A stretch of DNA of 64,000 nt from Terrimonas pollutisoli (GTDB lineage Bacteria > Bacteroidota > Bacteroidia > Chitinophagales > Chitinophagaceae): the NCBI RefSeq assembly GCF_029360765.1, contig NZ_JARKNA010000003.1:124001-188000 (forward strand). Reading direction: 5' to 3'. Of this stretch, positions 63,192 to 64,000 are shown piece after piece; the stretch's first letter is position 1; every line of letters starts with the position of its first letter. The position numbers and the translations under genes are program-made. The notes beneath the pieces were generated by a model, which was not told the origin of the DNA, did no database searches, and was given only the letters and a program-made list of their open reading frames with translations.

Positions 63192-63686
63192 TCATCTTTT
63201 TCCTAATTCAATCACTTCACAATTTTTTATGTCAGAACCGTCAATCGCAAAGCGAATGATGGTTCTGATTTTATGCCAGCCCTGGTTGCCCGCAGCACCG
63301 GGGTTCATATGCAGGCATTGTAATTTTTCATCGTACATAACTTTTAAAATATGCGAATGGCCCGAAATAAAAAGCCGGGGATGATGTTCAAGCATCAGTG
63401 GTTTGACGCGGCTGTTATAGTGAGGCGGATAGCCGCCAATATGGGTCATAAACACTTTTACTTCCTCGCAGGTAAAAATGAGATTCTCGGGGTACACACT
63501 GCTGACAGACAAATCATCAATATTTCCATACACAGCTTTTAAAGGTTTGAAAGCGGCCAGTTTTTCTGCCAGGGCTATCGTTCCAAAATCGCCGGCATGC
63601 CATATTTCATCACATGGTTCAAAATGTTTAAAAACTGCTTCATCTAAATAGCTATGTGTATCCGCCATTAATCCTATCCTTGTCAT
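63192..63686 (-). CDS. YfcE/MJ0936-type metallophosphodiesterase
   Basis: 164 residues with the complete metallophosphoesterase signature: ADTHS, HAGDFG, YGNIDD, THIGGYP and SGHSH. Members hydrolyse small phosphodiesters with Mn or Ni; the physiological substrate is unknown. The stop codon abuts the VOC gene stop (convergent). The start is the ATG with MTRIGLMADTHS, the usual N-terminus. Nothing downstream suggests an operon. Confidence 0.93.
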   Translation of the reverse strand: MTRIGLMADTHSYLDEAVFKHFEPCDEIWHAGDFGTIALAEKLAAFKPLKAVYGNIDDLSVSSVYPENLIFTCEEVKVFMTHIGGYPPHYNSRVKPLMLEHHPRLFISGHSHILKVMYDEKLQCLHMNPGAAGNQGWHKIRTIIRFAIDGSDIKNCEVIELGKR

Positions 63687-63918
63687 CTGGCGAATTTAAT
63701 AGTAATTTTGATCATGCCATTTCACCGAAACTTTACGTATTATATCGACAAAAGGAAGTGGAAATATATTTTTCTGCTGGCTACACTCGAATTGTCCCGA
63801 AATTAATTGTTGAATAGCGGTGTTGCAGTACAAGAGGCCGCCAACTGGCGGAACCGCGGTTGATAAAAGTATTGTAGCCGGTTACATCATTCTTAAATCT
63901 TCAAATTACCGATTGACT

Positions 63919-64000
63919 ATGCCTCATTATTATAAACTTGGGAACATTCCACATAAACGCCATACCCAATTCAAAAAACAAAACGGCGATTTATATTCTG
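63919..64000 (+). CDS. hmgA: homogentisate 1,2-dioxygenase, first 27 codons (3' truncated by window edge)
   Basis: The final 82 bases open with ATG and encode MPHYYKLGNIPHKRHTQF followed by a Lys/Gln-Asn-Gly-Asp stretch, the conserved N-terminus of homogentisate 1,2-dioxygenase. That enzyme opens the ring of homogentisate in tyrosine and phenylalanine degradation, giving maleylacetoacetate. The rest lies outside. No clear promoter precedes it within about 100 bases. Confidence 0.75.
   Translation, partial: MPHYYKLGNIPHKRHTQFKKQNGDLYS

Overview
The window looks like a chromosomal segment of a Bacteroidota bacterium, most likely of the Chitinophagaceae or a close relative. The evidence is two TonB-dependent receptors with an N-terminal carboxypeptidase-regulatory-like domain, a LytS/LytR pair, HxlR and AraC/GlxA regulators, DUF5916, DUF4202 and YceI proteins, many small lipoproteins, moderate GC content, and several promoters with the Bacteroidota -7 motif TAnnTTTG. 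Genus cannot be fixed from the sequence alone.

Layout. 0-5.5 kb: the end of a large c-type cytochrome protein, then a leftward operon of secreted protein, TonB receptor, histidine kinase and LytTR regulator. 5.8-9.3 kb: a tight pxpBCA operon (5-oxoprolinase) ending in an NRAMP-family transporter. 9.3-20.3 kb: single genes (SDR dehydrogenase, lipoproteins, orphan ParA, PhnA-like, DinB, DUF4202, quinone oxidoreductase, PEP-mutase family enzyme, AraC regulator), with a frameshifted cupredoxin gene and a decayed AraC/hydrolase chimera. 21-29 kb: tandem YceI genes, an NmrA-type reductase facing an HxlR regulator across a palindromic operator array, membrane proteins, and a DUF5916 outer-membrane protein. 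29.4-32.8 kb: an H-NOX sensor with an HNOBA hybrid histidine kinase (nitric oxide or oxygen signalling). 33-47 kb: an accessory zone rich in repeats, broken toxin-antitoxin genes, an intact YoeB-type pair, a decayed RAYT transposase with its repeat family, and a 1285-residue STAND-type ATPase. 47.5-63.7 kb: a second TonB receptor, arrays of roughly 120-bp repeats, rpe, a tRNA-Cys gene, a TPR lipoprotein, a PD40 propeller protein, an aminotransferase, a DMT exporter, an AraC regulator, an arginase-family enzyme, a VOC protein and a phosphodiesterase. The first 27 codons of homogentisate 1,2-dioxygenase reach the right edge.

The most unusual material lies between the genes. One dispersed element folds as three successive hairpins whose arms differ between copies while remaining complementary. 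A RAYT transposase gene lies between the two halves of a repeat that is contiguous elsewhere in the window. Short palindromes sit inside that transposase gene, inside a repeat, and in frame inside a TonB receptor signal region. A Cys-rich 27-codon reading frame and a terminator lie directly upstream of tRNA-Cys. No rRNA, CRISPR array or complete prophage is visible. All function calls come from reading the sequence; no database search was run.
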